Below, one piece after another: positions 31,740 through 42,801 of a stretch of 42,801 nt of DNA. Position 1 is the first letter of the stretch. Every line of letters begins with the position of its first letter. The stretch spans positions 238,877 to 281,677 of the forward strand of contig MNCI01015722.1 of the NCBI GenBank assembly GCA_015680685.1. The letters run 5' to 3'. This DNA comes from Gnetum montanum (taxonomy: Eukaryota; Streptophyta; Gnetopsida; Gnetales; Gnetaceae). The position numbers and the translations under genes are program-made. The notes under the pieces were generated by a model. It searched no databases and was not told the origin of the DNA. It was given only the letters and a program-made list of their open reading frames with translations.

Positions 31740-32339
31740 TACTCTTCCTAACTTTGTAAGGATACCTTCATGAACTAAGTATTAAAAGAGCCAAATTCAT
31801 GGCCACAAATAGTATTTAGCTTAATATAACTTTCATGAAGTCAACGATAATGACATGATGGGGCACAAATATTCAATCAAATGTAGACTTAGCCTACCAA
31901 GCGTAAACTAGGAAATGGTAGAAATATGATAAAACATATAGTTTTAAATACTAAAAAATAGTTAAGTATAAAATTTTGAAAAATAACTAAGTATATAATG
32001 CTAAAAAATAAACTAGATATGAAATGGACTAGGAGAGATAGAATAAATTTTAAGCATAAACTATGAGCAAAAGACCATAAAATAATCAATATGAGATGCT
32101 ACAATATAGGAGAAATGATTTTAAGTTCCCTTTTCAAACAATAGAAATGCTTTATTGTCAAGAGAAATAAGTATTCACCTCCTAAGGAGGGCTAAACTAC
32201 AAGTATTAAAGTGTAAGTGAGAGAAAACTAATGGTAGAAACCCAATTCACGAGTAAAATATAGGTTTGGATAGTGGAATTAAATCTCTATAGGATGAGGA
32301 TATAGATTGAAAAGTTGTAAGAGTAATATAGCATTAATT
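31740..32339. other. Unassigned left part of the insert in the element D 5' LTR
   Basis: AT-rich sequence with short internal repeats of a CTAAAAAATA-x-x-TTAAGTATA type (about 31945-32025). No coding signal. Confidence 0.35.
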
Positions 32340-34020
32340 CTAGGCCAAAACGGGGCTATTTTCACTAAGAGTCCCATCATTGACATTGGAGTTGAAAAAA
32401 TTTTAATTCTAGAGACTAACATTAGAGCCTAAAAACTTTTAAGTCTAGAGAGCTAATGTGGATTCACATTAATGCTGTTCCTAGAGCCTAGAGAAGCTAT
32501 GATGGTTATGGAGCATGTTGGTAATGCTGAGAGATCTCCTATGCATGCTCTTGATTTCTCAAAATTTTAAAAAGTGTTCAAGATCTCAACAAACTAGCAT
32601 TGAAATATGGGTTTTGATGCCATATTTATGGAGCTATGGTTGCCAATTTTGAGCCCAAAGCTAAGTAAAGTTCATTCGAATTTTTCTTGGACTTCATTTT
32701 TGGAAGTTTAATCTTTTAACTTGATTTGTATAGGGGCCATTAAAGGTGATGCTAATGTCAAAATCAGCATCACTAACACTTAGAGAAATTTTGCTTATTA
32801 TATCCAATTATTTCTCCAAGCCTTCTAATGTCTTGTTTGACACTCAAACTAATGTTAGGAAGTCCATGAGACTAAAGGATGATGCTGGATATTGATTTAG
32901 AGTATGTGAAAAGTGATTTTGCATGTGTTGGAAATGTTGACATGGTGTCAATATTAGTGTTAGTAGAACTTGATCAATTTTCTAGCATTTTATTGAATTT
33001 ATAGTTTTGAGTTCTTAGGATCTTGTTTGATCTCAAGATTGATGTTGAATGCTACCAAGATGATCTTGAGGTGCTTAAAAGGCTTGGAGATGAGGTTGCA
33101 AGTCAATAATAACATTAGATAAGTTTAATGACCATCAATATTAGTTTCATCCATATTTAGTTAATTTTTTTATTTTTCCAAGTTGGAATTTTATGCTTCC
33201 GAGACGTCATTTGACCTCTAAACTAATGTTGAACACTATTGAGATAAAGTTAAGAAAACCATAAAACCTATGGTCATTATCAAAGGTTAGTTTGGAAGGT
33301 CAAGGATGGCAAAATATGGATCCCACATTTGCTAACACTGACACTGATACTAGCATCAACATCAAAGTTAGTGGGAGTTAGAGAAATTTTGTCCACTTTG
33401 TCCATGTTACAACTTTGGACTTTTAGAACCTCATTTGATGCTTGAACTGATGTTGAATATTGTCAAGGTGATTCCTATGAGCCTGAGAAGCCTGTGGAAG
33501 GTGTTGATTGATAAGCTTGATGATCATAGAATACAAAATGTAGCTTGTTAGGGTGCTAATGCTAGCATCAATGTTAAAGTTAGAAAAAATTTAGCATTTT
33601 TCTAGGATAAAAGTTTTAACTTTCTAGATGCCAAAATTAATCCTGAAGTGAGCTAAAATGGTGTTTTTTGAATGTTGATAATTTTGTAGATCTATAAAAC
33701 GTTGTCATATGCATGTACAAAGTGTCATGGTGGTGTTGAAGATTCTCTTAGAGGGGAAAACACTTATGTGAGATTTGTATCACCTTTAAAGTTAGAAAAA
33801 TTTTGGTCTTAGGGGTCCCAAGGTCAATTGGTCAAAAAGCTAGGATTTGACTCGTAGTGAGTCATGAAGCCTTAGGGAAGTAATAGGGGGTCTCATAAAG
33901 GCAAGATTTTATCTAAGATGTAGTTTCTTTATAGCTAAAGTAGGCAAAGTATTCACTGAAGAAAAATTTGTATTACTTCTGATACTTAGAAAAATTTTGA
34001 CTCCCAAACTTTTCAAAGGT
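32340..34020. repeat. Degenerate tandem array, unit about 190-220 bp
   Basis: An anchor of the form TCTTGTTTGA-x-x-CTCAAACTAATGTT recurs near 32831, 33021, 33206, 33429 and 33626 (steps 190, 185, 223, 197). A second anchor, TTAGAGAAATTTT/TTAGAAAAATTTT, recurs near 32780, 33384, 33580, 33793 and 33987. Units have diverged heavily and carry indels, so it is an old satellite-like array. No ORF. Confidence 0.6.
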
Positions 34021-34642
34021 CACTAAGAAATGTACTTGTAAGTTAGGTTATGACCTAGGATGGTCTTTGGAGGTCTCTAAGAGTTGCAATAATACCTTAT
34101 GATGTTGATTTAAAGTCTTTTTAGTGCTTGTTTTTTAATGGAAAAAAAGTCAAAATCATACTTATTTTGGTCATTATGGAATGAAAAAGGTGGGTCATAC
34201 ATGATGAAAATTTGGATGATGGAAATCAAAGTTGTGAGGAAGTTAGTAAAGGTGAGGTTTATCCTATGAAGAATGAAAGATGAATCTTACTAATGAGAAT
34301 GAAAACCATGCTAAGAGGAAGACAAATGGAATGACCACATCCATTTTGTACAAGATCACAGTGTAAACTCCTAACTAATAAGTTGAGTGAGCGAAACAAA
34401 ATACTCAATGAAGGAAAAATGCATAGAACCAAAAAAGAAGATTACAATAGTAGTAAGGAAACCCATGGAAGATGGTAATGTTCAATTATACATGAAAGAG
34501 AGAAATTTTAAACAATGGAATAATTTATGATTCATTTTATTAAAGGATAAAATCACAATGTAAACTTGTGGAATTATGATTATAATTTTGGCAATGATCT
34601 TGTGGGAAAAATATTTTATTTTGATAATTGAATTTTTTGACA

Positions 34643-34654
34643 TGGTATTAGAGC
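34643..34654 (+). other. Primer binding site of element D (tRNA-iMet type)
   Basis: TGGTATTAGAGC matches 11 of 12 bases of the plant initiator-Met primer site TGGTATCAGAGC and follows the LTR terminal CA without a gap. The one change is C to T. Confidence 0.85.
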
Positions 34655-35859
34655 AAGGTTAGTTATAAAGAAAAGAAAGTAACACTTACAAGTGGTTGTA
34701 AGAAAACTAAATGGAATTTGTTATTGAGAGAAGGTAGTTAAATGGCTAAGACACTAGAAGAAAATGGATAATAAGTTATTAAAGGCTGGAGAATTAATTG
34801 TGTCCAATAGCAAGATAAAAAGGAGTAAATGGAAAAATTGATCACTAGAAGAGAAGTAATGTTGTAAACCAGTTAGAAATTGGACATAGCCTTGAGGAAA
34901 CTATTTAACACTTTAAGAAAGGTAGAATAAATATCCATAAATTTTAGTGAAGAATCAATGATCTAGCATCTTAAAATTGATGTTGAAGATATATTAGAGA
35001 GGATAACCAACATCATGATGTTACTACAAAAGATTAGAATAGAAAAATACTGGATGAAGGATGTACTTGCCAACGTAAAGATGAAGAACCAAATGAACAA
35101 GATTTGCAACAATGTTATAAATTAGAATATTAAAGCTAACAATAAGAATTATAGATCATGCAACCAAAGACCTAATTGGAATTAATAGAATAGATAAAAT
35201 CCTTACAAAAAAGGTGAAATTAATGTCCATAATTAATGCAATTATTTGCTCTTTTTCCTTATAAACATTTTTACTACTATAATAAATATAGGAAGTAAAT
35301 ATTTTATTTTTTTTATTTTTATATCATCTCTCTTATAATAATGATGTGAAATTTAAATAAATAAGATTCATTAAAGTGATTAATCTTGATGATATTAATG
35401 CAAGAAATGGATTTGTCAAATTAACTAGCCATGAACTCTCCTTATGAGTCATTTGCTTAGAAAATTCATAAGCAACATTGAGAAAATGTTAAGTTTGGAA
35501 TTTTAGTGATTAGAAAGATCATTTTAATGACAAGAAAGAAGTCTTAAGTGGGTTGTTTATGCCTAAAATTTGGTGCAATTGGCAAACCTATCATAAAAAT
35601 GACAAAAAATAGGAACGAGAGGGCAAGAAACAGCTTGAAATAAAATATAAGTATGATGGAGGATCCTCTAGTGGCTTTTGGAAGAGATGTGGTGGAAAGG
35701 TAGGAATTTCCTATTTTCATTAGACTAATCAGTAATAGATAAATGATGGATTACTTTAAAAATTAAAAGGTAAAATTTAAGAAACTAAGACTACATAGCT
35801 ATATGGATGTAACATTACAAGATGATAGGGTAATTCCTTCTCATGTAATTCATGAAAGC
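34655..35859. other. Element D leader and decayed 5' interior
   Basis: About 1.2 kb, A-rich, with many stops in all frames. Weakly gag-like features only (charged, Lys/Asn/Glu-rich reading). No zinc knuckle that I can support. Confidence 0.3.
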
Positions 35860-36560
35860 TTATGAATGTACCATAATAAAACATTTTCAATCAAATTCAA
35901 TGGAGCTCAACTAATGATAGAAATTTTAGAAAGGTTAATCATTTATGTCTTCAAAGACATCTTTAAAATTTACCCTATGTTTAATATCAAAGTCATGTTT
36001 AAGGTAGATTTGTAGAAAATGTTTTGCAATCCTTCTTTACTTGATGAAAATAAGACATGGATAGAAATTATTCATTTAAATAAGACCTATAGATTTGTGG
36101 CAAAAATTTTTACAAACTACATCTTTTCTGAAGATAGGTAAAACTATATTAAAATATACAATGGATAGAAGATTTGCATAATATGAAAGCATGGTGCAAA
36201 GTTTTCTTTAGTAAAACATACTATGATGGAAGCAAATGAATAGCTCATCAAGTGTTTACTAAAAAGAAACAAGGCACTATACTTTAGGTATGAATGTGTT
36301 ATCTTGCATATCTTCAAATTTGTCTATGAGAAAGGATTACCACCTTATGATTTTAAAGTTCTTGCAACAATCCATTGTGTATGCTCTACACATGAAGTAG
36401 ATGTGGAGATTAAAGACTTTAAGTAGTATGCAAAAGAATTTATTACTAAAACTCAATTAAGCATTATAACCAAATCTAAGAAAGTAGCATTAGATTTCAA
36501 GATGAATGTGTTAGAGAATGAAAAAGATTAATATGAACAATCTTTGATTATAAAAAGAAG
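35860..36560 (+). pseudogene. Unrecognised element D protein remnant
   Basis: One frame stays mostly open apart from a handful of TAG/TAA codons. Readable parts include NIKVMFKVDL*KMFCNPSLLD, FVYEKGLPPYDFKVLATIHC, TKTQLSIITKSKKVALDF and a basic cluster IIKRRRRARKEIVGQ. It does not look like Gag, RT, integrase or the aORF domain to me. The region after it (to about 37200) keeps a charged, possibly helical character. Function unknown. Confidence 0.4.
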
Positions 36561-37229
36561 AAGAAGAGCAAGAAAGGAGATTGTAGGCCAAGTAGTAATT
36601 CTATGATAGAATATCCAAAGCCAAATAAGAACATCTTGAAGCTAATTTCAAAGGATTCTACTAAAACATTGAAGTAAGCCTACATTTTATATTCAACATT
36701 GGAAGGATGTTCAGTGGAAATCTAGAATGAATAGAAGATTGGAATAATGAATAGTGAGGACAATTTGGATGATATGCTTCAATTATTAGTATAGAAGGTT
36801 GATAGTGATGACAAAGAAATGCAGATGAAAATCCTAGAATATTCAAAAGCTATGTCTTGCAACATTGTTTCACTTCTCTACTTGTAAGAAATTAAGATTC
36901 TACAAGAAATGAAGTGCACTAAAAATCAATAATTTTAAAGAAATTTGATAAATGAATACAAAGTCAATTATCATAGTGCATTGGAATTAGCTCTTCAATA
37001 TAAGAATCTATGTTGCAATTTGCAAAAAGTAAGGTTATCATAGAGAATACCATGAATATAATAGGGAGATTGAAAATATCAAAAGTAAAGGTAATTAAAT
37101 TTTAGGTAGGAGAATTAAAATTAAGGAAAGAGTTTTAGGCAAATAAAAAGGCTACAATAATAAAACAAGAATTTGGAAAAATAATATAAAAGGCTAAATT
37201 AAATTGGTGTCATAAATAATGACAATGGT

Positions 37230-37610
37230 GATGGAAACTGATGTAAAGAAACTAAAGGTAGAAAATCAAAAATTGAGATGTGAAATAATAGGAGAAATTG
37301 AAAAATATTCTAAGTATATTCAAAAACTACTAAGTTAGCCTTTTCAATTAAGAAGGAAAACAAGGAAGTGATGAATATGCTTCTAGTAACTTAGAAGGAA
37401 TATGAAGAAAATATAAAATAGTTAGAAAATGCTATGATGAGTGTGAGTGAAGCACATAAGATAGATTTGATCAAGCCAAATTAGGAAATTAAGCATATGA
37501 AATAACAACTACAATATTAGCAAGCCATAACAATTATTGAAGAATCTATGTTTGAAATCATTATCAAGGGAAAATCAACATTATACTAGGAAGAAAGCTA
37601 GCAAGTAGCT
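37230..37610 (+). pseudogene. Coiled-coil remnant in element D
   Basis: The reading DVKKLKVENQKLRCEIIGEI continues as heptad-like Leu/Ile/Glu/Lys sequence with stops (KYSKYIQKLL; SVSEAHKIDLIKP). It is similar in style, not in sequence, to the coiled coil of the aORF. Probably the C-terminal part of the element D protein. Confidence 0.4.
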
Positions 37611-37991
37611 AAAGAATCATTCATCCTTAGATAATCCATATAGAAATACTATTTTCCATTCCCTTGAATCCCAAGAATTGAAAGTCTATAGGATAAAATG
37701 CCCTTTTTTTTTATTATTTTGAATGTCAAGTGATGCCATGCTAAACATGGATATATGATGGATTGAAGTAAATTAGGAAATGAAAGTGTGACTATTTTTA
37801 TATGAAATTTCTTAATCCCTCATGAATGAAGGTAAAGAAACTTATGGTAAATTTCATTTTTAATTTGTATTTAAACAAAATAGATTTCCTCTTAATTGTT
37901 CACATGAAAAGAAAAGAAAATGAGAGAAACTCCACTCACATGAAATCAACATAATAAGTTACAAAATAACATCCCTAAAATTGAAGGGAAG

Positions 37992-39065
37992 TATTAAATG
38001 ATAAATTGAGACATGAATACTCAAAAAATCTCATGAGCTGATGTTTATACATGTTAATAAAGAACAAAATCAATTATGAATAGACACACTAATTACAAAA
38101 ATTCACAACTATTAAAGTATGATAAAACAACTTATGTACACATAAAGAAAGTATAAGGTAAAAATAAGATGTTAACCTAGAGGTAATACTCTTTATTTAG
38201 AAACTTTAAGTTATGGGTTTGATTCTAGTAGGTAATACTAAATTATAAAGTTCTAATTAGAAAATATGTCTTAGGTGTAAATATTATTAAAAAAATGTTT
38301 TAAGTTCTAAAATTTCACCTCCCTCCATCCCCCTCTTAGGGAAGAAAGCATGAGAAGAATAATTTTGAACCCCAATCATATGAAAGTTGAACAAGCCTAA
38401 AAAGAAAAGGCATAAGCACATTGAAGATAATGATGAGATGTGTTATGAAGAACATACATAGAAAAGAGCATTACGTACATATGGAAAAGAACAATTCATG
38501 TAATATAATTAAGTCTAAGGAATAGTTAAAAAAATCTTAGAAAAGTGAGTTTAAATCAAATCCACATGGCAATTATAAATATTGATGAAGAGGAATTGAA
38601 ACAATAGTCATGGTAAACTTAGATGATGAAAACCAAAGCTATAAGTAAGTCAATAAAGGTGAGGCCTATTCATATGAAGAGTAGAAATTGAAACCTGCTA
38701 ATGAAGATGGAAACTATGCTAAAAGGAAGACAAATGGAATGATTGTATTAGCATTCATTTTATACAAGACCATGGTAAACATTAGTAAGCTCCTAACTAA
38801 TAAGTTGAGCAAGTAAAACAAAACCCTCAATGGAGGAAGAACATATAGAATTAAATAAGAAGAGTGTAATAGTAAGAAGGAAATAAATAAAATATGGGAA
38901 TGCTTAATTGTACATGAAAGATAGAAATTTTAAACAATGGAAAAATTTATGATTGATTTTATTAAAGGATAAAATCACAATGTAATCTTTTGAAATTATT
39001 ATTATGATTTTGATAACAATCCTAGCAAGGAAAATATTTTATCCATGTAATCAAAGTTTTCAACA
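37992..39065 (+). repeat. 3' LTR of element D, carrying a SINE
   Basis: 1074 bp from TATTAAATGATAA (TG mutated to TA) to TTTTCAACA. Without the SINE at 38163-38340 it is about 0.9 kb, close to the collinear part of the 5' LTR. Confidence 0.8.
38163..38340 (+). mobile_element. tRNA-derived SINE (family 1, copy b)
   Basis: Box A-like CCTAGAGGTAAT (about 38177-38188), box B-like GGGTTTGATTCT (38216-38227), the GTAGGTAATACTA stretch shared with copy a, and a C-rich end (CACCTCCCTCCATCCCCC). Flanks AAAGAAAGTATAAG and AAGAAAGCATGAG fit a target duplication. The other LTR of element D lacks it, giving an empty site (AAAGAAAGTATGAG near 31382). Confidence 0.65.
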
Positions 39066-39217
39066 TGCCACTAATTATGACAAGTAACATGAGTACTTGT
39101 GTTACTTATTTTCATTAAAATATACAAAAATAAAACTAATGCATAGATACATTAGCATAATGTATATGCAAATAAAATAGTCTCTCCATGATTGATTGAG
39201 CAATAGTTTTTGTATGT
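39066..39217. other. Short unassigned stretch between element D and element 3
   Basis: About 150 bp of AT-rich sequence; nothing recognised. Confidence 0.4.
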
Positions 39218-40044
39218 TGATGAGCGACAAGATAGACTAGATCCAATACCCAACCATGCAGATCACAAGTGTTCACACAAAATCCAGTCAAATTCTATGG
39301 ATTGGCTAGTAGGATGCCTTAGATACAAAAACGTGAGATTGTTGATCATTATCTTCTCAATCATAACTTGTATTGGTTCAAGCGGTATGCTTACGTGTGA
39401 TTGAGATGTATGATAATTATCATTACTATTTAAAATATTTAAAAGAATATGAAAATATTAGACTAGTTTATCTAAGTGTAGAAAAGTAGTCTAAACTAGC
39501 CTATCATAGAGCATTTGTTTCCTACTTTCTATACACATCTTAAACATGTACTATATTTATTGGGTTGCTAAGTGTTTACCATTAGATATAACAAGTATTT
39601 ACTATTGGGATTATCAAATGCTAGTATGTTATGCTCAAAGTGGTTGTGCTCATGCATGTATGTTTACGTGTGAAATAATAAAATACTTAGCTAATAACAT
39701 GGTAAAGTAAATAAACATTAAGAGTAGTGTAAGAAAATAACTCATAGTGCTAGTTTGAATGTTGCAATGGAGAAAAAAAATCTTGAATTTATTATCATCA
39801 TGCATATATCTAGGTACATAGTGCACTCAAATAAAACTCCATGCAATTCATTCAATTCACATTATTGGTACTGAGAGGGAAAAATATTATAACTTTCATA
39901 GAATAAAATTGCAATAGTATGCCTATAGAATCACCAAAAGCACCACAAATGTAATGCATGCATGTATTTATATAGGCAAAAGGCAAGATAATGTCAATGC
40001 ATCATAGGATGCTTTGACATAGTTGGCTAACTTACACTTTATGA
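39218..40044 (-). repeat. 3' LTR of element 3 (LTR-B type)
   Basis: 827 bp, from TCATAAAG (40044 downward) to GCTCATCA (39218). TATAAATA on the minus strand lies at 39965-39972. The U3 retains a GATGCATTGACAT word. The hairpin region (about 39590-39660) still shows TTGATAATCCC and TTAGCAACCC loop repeats, but the arms have decayed. Confidence 0.85.
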
Positions 40045-40254
40045 TACCCTCATGATTGATTGAAAATAAGTTCTCAAGTGAACAAAAGTGGAATTGAGTT
40101 TTTTACAAAATTGGGAAAGTATAAAACTTACTTATTGATTGATAAAATAACGAAGAGTTAAATGCCATATTACAATAAAATTATTTGAGTACTGACAATG
40201 AGGTTTGATAAATTTTGATACTTTTTAACAAAATTAAACTAGCCATTATGTACA
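40045..40254 (-). other. Element 3 region between aORF and LTR
   Basis: About 210 bp; the purine-type stretch next to the LTR is the only feature seen. Confidence 0.4.
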
Positions 40255-42390
40255 AAAAATGAGCCAAGGTTGATGCTCTAAGTAGTTCTAGGAGGTGGTG
40301 GCTTCTGTGGTTCTAGTGGTTGATCTAAGGACAAGTCAAAGTAGGGAATAACTTCTTAGTATTAATAAACCAAGCAATGAATTGCTTATGTTCAATGTCG
40401 AACACTCTTACAGTGTTTTGCAACTCCTAGTCGTTTTCCATTCTCTTCACTAGGTTCACTATGACTACTTGTTGATATTCAAATTTACACCTAAGAACCT
40501 TAAGCTTTGCATTAACTTAGTCTTCTTGTGGAGCTTGAAATCTACCTCATACAAGAGATATGAGCTAGCTACTTACTTTTTCAATTTTGATCTCATCCAT
40601 CCTTCACTCAACATCACCAAGTTTTCATAATGATGGTTACCCAAGTATTTATCATGTCATCTAGAGCTCTTTCATGTGGATTGTCATCTAATTTTATACA
40701 TTCAACCCATCAAATATGGGTTGCCACACATTTCCATGTTGTTGGAGATGTTGGAGAATGTTATTCATTTTTTCCATCGCTAATCAGATTTCCTTCTCAT
40801 TGATCTCTTTGAGCATGTCAACTTGATCCTTGTAGTAATTCTTTATTCCAACCAATGATCTTAATGGCTAACTTTTAATGAATGGCATGGACTTGATCCA
40901 TTGATACATTTTTATTTTTCACAACTAGTCTTCTAATAGCTTGATTCATCCTAGCAAGTTGTTCCTATTGCTACTTAAGGTATTCATCCATTTTTTCCTT
41001 TTGCATCTCTATCTTAAGTAGATACTAGTTTTTCTTGGTCAATTTTTTGTTAGCTCAATGTACGTAGATGAGATTCTTATTAGTGCTATGCAACATTGCA
41101 TTTGATAATGCTGCATCCAAAATGACCTTTTCTTTCTCTTCCTCAACCTTGCTTTGTTGTTCTTGAAGCTTCTGAAAAGTTTCCTCACTTATTATCTCAG
41201 GTCAAAAGATGACTGGATTTGTCAAGAGGGCTTTGACTTCAATAACTTTGGCTACCAACCATATATTAATAGTGGTAGCCTCTTGAAGTTGTGTTTCTTT
41301 AACTATGATTTTACCCCTTGTTTTTAGTAATTCAAACTAAGTGACTAAAATGTATTTTAAAATATCAAATGTCTCTAAAATTGGTTGGCCATCTTCCACT
41401 AGCTATTCCAACACTTTATCGTGTTGCACTATAGTCATTTCCTTACTTCTAGTTACTATCAACACATGGACATCTACCATGATAACAATATCAAGCATTC
41501 ATGCCATAGGAACATTTAGAACTTCTTCTATTTAATCTGCAAACATCTTGCTTATTGTCTCTTGGTCCTTGTATGGCATAACTAGGATTGTAGCATCTTC
41601 CTCTTCTTCTAAGATTGTAGAGCAGGTTGCAACATTACCTAATATGTGAGAAATTTTCTTAGATGGTAGGGATACCAAAACTTTTCTTGTGGTAGTATTA
41701 GCATGAACATTGACCTAGACACACTGTGAGAAGAATAGATTGTATAGATCATCTGATGACTAGCTAATGGTTCTCACAACCTCATTTAGATGCCTCATGG
41801 CTAGGAAATAAGCAAACAACTCACAACTATTAGATGCTTTTTGTTGGTACTACTTCCTAAGTTGTCTTAGGTACTCTTTAGCTCCTACTATTTCTCAGAA
41901 TGGTGGTGGTGGTGGTGGTAGTTCTTCTTCTTCTTGAAATTTATAAGATGTATTTTTCTTCATCATTTCTTATCATAATGTAGTAGGACCCCTGTAGAGC
42001 ACACCATTTATGTAGTGAGCTATCTCTCTCCCCTTGCATAATTTTCTAATGAGACATGAGAAAAAAATGTCTTCCTTCCCTTCTTATTTTTCCTGAATAT
42101 TTTCTCAATCTTAAGGAAGATTAATTAGGATTGGTCATGTTCTTAAAGTATATCTTTTCTATCTTAATCAAGGCACCATAATCCTTACAATCCAATCCAT
42201 AGCACCATTGAGTCTATTCTTTCTTTATCTCTACATTCACTTGGATTGATACCTTTGCTAGCTTTGCCTCTTTATTGGATAATACCAAGGCATTCGCTAT
42301 GACGTCTACTAAGTTTGAGATGGTGATGCTTTTGATTTTGATCATTACATCTCCTTGGTGATTTTTACAAAAGAGATAAGTCTTACTAAC
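40255..42390 (-). pseudogene. aORF copy 3, broken and 5'-truncated
   Basis: Minus-strand reading begins VSKTYLFCKNHQGDVMIKI, which aligns with GETYLF in copy 2 and GETYQF in copy 1. It continues WCYGLDCKDYGAL then IEKIYFKNMTN (copy 2: HIYFKIMTYH). The end of the domain is SCLIRKLCKG (about 42040), followed by a proline run (ELPPPPPPF; the GGT repeats near 41900 on the plus strand). A long coiled coil runs from about 41800 to 40450. The C-terminal block RVFDIEHKQFIAWFINTKKL then FPTLTCP (about 40350-40420) is better preserved than in copies 1 and 2; a deletion follows it. N-terminal about 90 residues are lost to the LTR insertion at 42390. Confidence 0.7.
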
Positions 42391-42801
42391 TGATGAGTCA
42401 TGTTTTGGTATGGCTTCGATATTGGATATTTGATATCAGAGCTACATTATTAGGTATCCAATATCGGGGCACAACCTTCGATGTTGAGGATTAAATATCA
42501 GCTCATTCATGCTAGTCTATAAATACAATAGTTGGGTTCATAGTTTTGGGGGGATGTAGACATAGAGAAGGGAGTAGATAGGTGTTAGTTTGTTTCCAAT
42601 GCACTCCTGTAGTGTGATTTTAAGTGATTATATAACATCCTTATTCAAATGTGATGTACTTTGACACATTACATGTTCGACACTAAAGATCTAGATTACT
42701 TCCATCATTGCAACATATACTTAGCTTTATTATTGTTAATTACTTAAATGCTTACTATTTTTCTTAGTTAATGTTTATCATTTATTACTCTTTATTTTTT
42801 T
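42391..42801 (+). repeat. LTR (LTR-A type), first 411 bp, runs off the window
   Basis: Begins TGATGAGTCATG at 42391, directly after CTAAC in the aORF of element 3. The U3 contains GATATTGGATATTTGATATC-like words, TATAAATA is at 42518-42525, and the R block (GTGTGAT, CCTTATTC, GTGATGTACTTTGACAC) matches LTR-A. Whether it is solo or the start of a full element cannot be seen. Confidence 0.8.

Larger units (their letters stand above)
31234..34642 (+). repeat. 5' LTR of element D, expanded by about 2.4 kb
   Basis: Begins TGTTAGATGATAA and ends TTTTTTGACA directly before the primer site. The outer parts align with the 3' LTR, but the segment from about 31740 to about 34185 has no counterpart there. 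The 3' copy goes straight from about 38595 to about 38612. Confidence 0.75.
31234..39065 (+). mobile_element. Element D: LTR element without recognisable pol
   Basis: Direct terminal repeats (31234-34642 and 37992-39065) share long collinear stretches, for example about 31234-31720 with 37992-38590 and about 34195-34640 with 38610-39060. A clean primer site directly follows the 5' LTR and a purine tract (GAAGGGAAG) directly precedes the 3' LTR. Flanking 5-mers CACCA and TGCCA share only three bases, so the target duplication is uncertain. The 3.3-kb interior shows no protease, RT, RNase H or integrase. It behaves like a large non-autonomous derivative (LARD-like); the TGTTAG start and iMet primer site suit a copia-type parent. 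Confidence 0.75.
39218..42390 (-). mobile_element. Element 3: 3' part of a third aORF-bearing element, minus strand
   Basis: Minus-strand order is aORF (from 42390 down), a GAACTTATTTTC...ATGAGGGTA purine-type stretch (about 40045-40075, matching the one before the other 3' LTRs), then the 3' LTR. The element is cut at 42390 by another LTR, so gag, pol and 5' LTR, if any, lie beyond the window. Confidence 0.8.

Noticed and set aside
1-42801. CRISPR arrays, bacterial operons, ribosomal RNA genes
   Set aside because: No regularly spaced palindromic repeats, ribosome-binding sites ahead of real genes, or rRNA-like blocks were seen; the content is plant-type retrotransposon DNA throughout.

Overview
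The window looks like nuclear DNA from a seed plant with a large, repeat-choked genome. It is AT-rich, has no intact host gene that I can support, and consists almost entirely of old, nested, broken retrotransposons: Ty3/gypsy, Ty1/copia, LINE and tRNA-derived SINEs. The species cannot be named from the sequence. Nearly every coding remnant carries in-frame stops, mostly TAG where a relative has Gln or Trp. That is what long decay of methylated plant repeats tends to leave.

Layout. 1-7251: the 3' part of a gypsy-type element (element 1) with gag, no pol, a 2-kb spacer, a long downstream ORF (called aORF here) and a 3' LTR. 7252-10217: a LINE remnant (minus), a SINE (minus) and an assembly scar with a single N. 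10218-11095: a solo LTR with a perfect 5-bp target duplication. 11096-14265: mostly unassigned, ending in the C-terminal part of an older minus-strand gypsy pol. 14266-28421: element 2, a nearly full-length relative of element 1 (LTR, gag, protease, RT, RNase H, integrase, spacer, aORF, LTR). It sits inside that older pol, whose other half resumes at 28422-29420. A solo LTR lies inverted just inside the 5' LTR of element 2. 30571-31060: a copia RNase H tail (minus). 31234-39065: element D, an LTR element with a tRNA-iMet-type primer site but no recognisable RT or integrase; its 5' LTR is swollen by about 2.4 kb of degenerate ~200-bp repeats. 39218-42390: the 3' end of a third element with the same aORF (minus strand). 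42391-42801: the start of another LTR, inserted into that aORF.

The most interesting system is the aORF module, present in three independent copies. It encodes a domain that resembles the 'putative plant transposon protein' family (my recognition, PF20167-like), then a long coiled coil, then a conserved C-terminal block. In the two copies whose upstream side is visible, the module is preceded by a U3-like repeat cluster with a TATA box. The motif type of each cluster matches the U3 of that element's own LTR. The ATG directly follows a splice-acceptor-like AG with a branch-point-like motif about 28 nt upstream. I propose that these elements carry a second, internal promoter plus a 5'-UTR intron dedicated to the aORF. 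The LTRs also share a hairpin whose stem is kept by compensatory changes. All of this was read by eye; no alignment or database search was run.
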